From the NCBI GenBank assembly GCA_037968535.1, contig JBBKVT010000440.1, positions 1 through 5,995 of the forward strand: a stretch of DNA of 5,995 bases. Direction: 5' to 3'. The translations under genes were made by a program, and so were the position numbers. Position 1 is the stretch's first letter. Each line of letters begins with the position of its first letter. This DNA is from JAHEAO01 sp037968535. GTDB taxonomy: Bacteria; Pseudomonadota; Alphaproteobacteria; Rhodobacterales; Rhodobacteraceae. Below are positions 5,730-5,995 of the stretch, one piece after another. The notes beneath the pieces were generated by a model. The model was not told the DNA's origin. It was given only the letters and a program-made list of their open reading frames with translations, and ran no database searches.

Positions 5730-5964
5730 GTGTCGCCGGTCAGCCGCTTCGTGCCTGCCTCCACGAAGTCCTTGGACCATTTGTAATAGATGCCTTGGAA
5801 AATACCCTCACGGCGGCAATGCTGTCCTCACCACGCAGGCCGTCCAAGACGATCCTGATCTTCTCTTCAGAGGAATACTGTTTGCGCGTCGCGCGTTTAA
5901 TGTCTTTGACGATCTTCTGGGACGCTGAACGTCTTGGGTGGATAGCTCCTGCATAGCAAGACAT
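5729..5964 (-). pseudogene. IS3-family transposase orfA, frameshifted and truncated
   Basis: From the ATG at 5962-5964 the minus strand reads MSCYAGAIHPRRSASQKIVK, then DIKRATRKQYSSEEKIRIVL and DGLRGEDSIA, a classic IS3-family OrfA N-terminus with its helix-turn-helix. After ATTGCC (5815-5820) the frame breaks, and the expected sequence resumes one frame away as REGIFQGIYYKWSKDFVEAG and TKRLTGDT until about 5729. Compared with the usual ...DSIAELCRREGI..., about 10 bases appear to be missing near 5812-5815. The usual continuation (a leucine-zipper region and orfB with the DDE integrase domain) is absent: at 5729 the DNA changes into the plus-strand DUF5681-like fragment. A GTG at 5983-5985 could extend the start. 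The remnant cannot make an active transposase. Confidence 0.75.
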
Positions 5965-5995
5965 TTTTGAAGCTGATTTTGGCACTGGTCAGAAG

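Noticed and set aside
5292..5780. Minus-strand ORF of 162 codons at the right end
   Set aside because: It runs across three unrelated gene remnants, out of frame with the toxin and orfA readings and antisense to the DUF5681-like fragment.
5970..5990. Possible IS3 terminal inverted repeat (minus strand TGACCAGTGCC...)
   Set aside because: IS3 ends often begin with TGA, but the partner end is not in the window and no target duplication can be tested.

Overview
The window looks like part of a plasmid or other secondary replicon of a GC-rich alphaproteobacterium, most likely Rhodobacteraceae (roseobacter or Paracoccus-like). Three things point there: the tail of a ParB/RepB-type partition protein, a parS-like palindrome just downstream of it, and an exosortase of the XrtD (VPLPA-CTERM) type with a fused EpsI domain, a family known mainly from Rhodobacterales. 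No rRNA, tRNA or CRISPR array was seen.

Layout. Bases 2-460 (+) encode the C-terminal part of a ParB-like partition protein, cut by the left edge. Bases 461-823 hold no gene. They contain a short hairpin after parB, an AT-rich stretch, a perfect 18-bp palindrome with the same outer arms as bacterial parS, and four same-direction copies of TTTCGCA, a segment of that palindrome. This looks like a centromere and/or control region. Bases 824-3369 (+) form a two-gene operon with a 4-base ATGA overlap: a GDP-mannose 6-dehydrogenase (AlgD)-type nucleotide-sugar dehydrogenase and a GT4 glycosyltransferase. Facing it on the minus strand, 3377-4978 encodes the XrtD exosortase. A single hairpin spans both converging stop codons.

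Bases 4979-5341 have no convincing gene but contain a perfect 11-bp inverted repeat upstream of the exosortase. From 5342 to the right edge there are three abutting gene remnants: a RelE/ParE-type toxin C-terminus (-) with an in-frame stop, an internal piece of a protein of the kind that carries DUF5681 (+), and a frameshifted IS3-family orfA piece (-).

How the genes fit together. The dehydrogenase would make an acidic nucleotide sugar (GDP-mannuronate, or less likely UDP-glucuronate), and the glycosyltransferase would add sugar to a surface polysaccharide or glycan. XrtD is expected to process C-terminally tagged VPLPA-CTERM proteins at the inner membrane; exosortase loci are habitually linked to exopolysaccharide genes. 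The cassette is therefore probably a plasmid-borne exopolysaccharide and protein-sorting module for the cell surface or biofilm. No VPLPA-CTERM target protein lies in the window. All family assignments rest on motif recognition from memory, without database searches.
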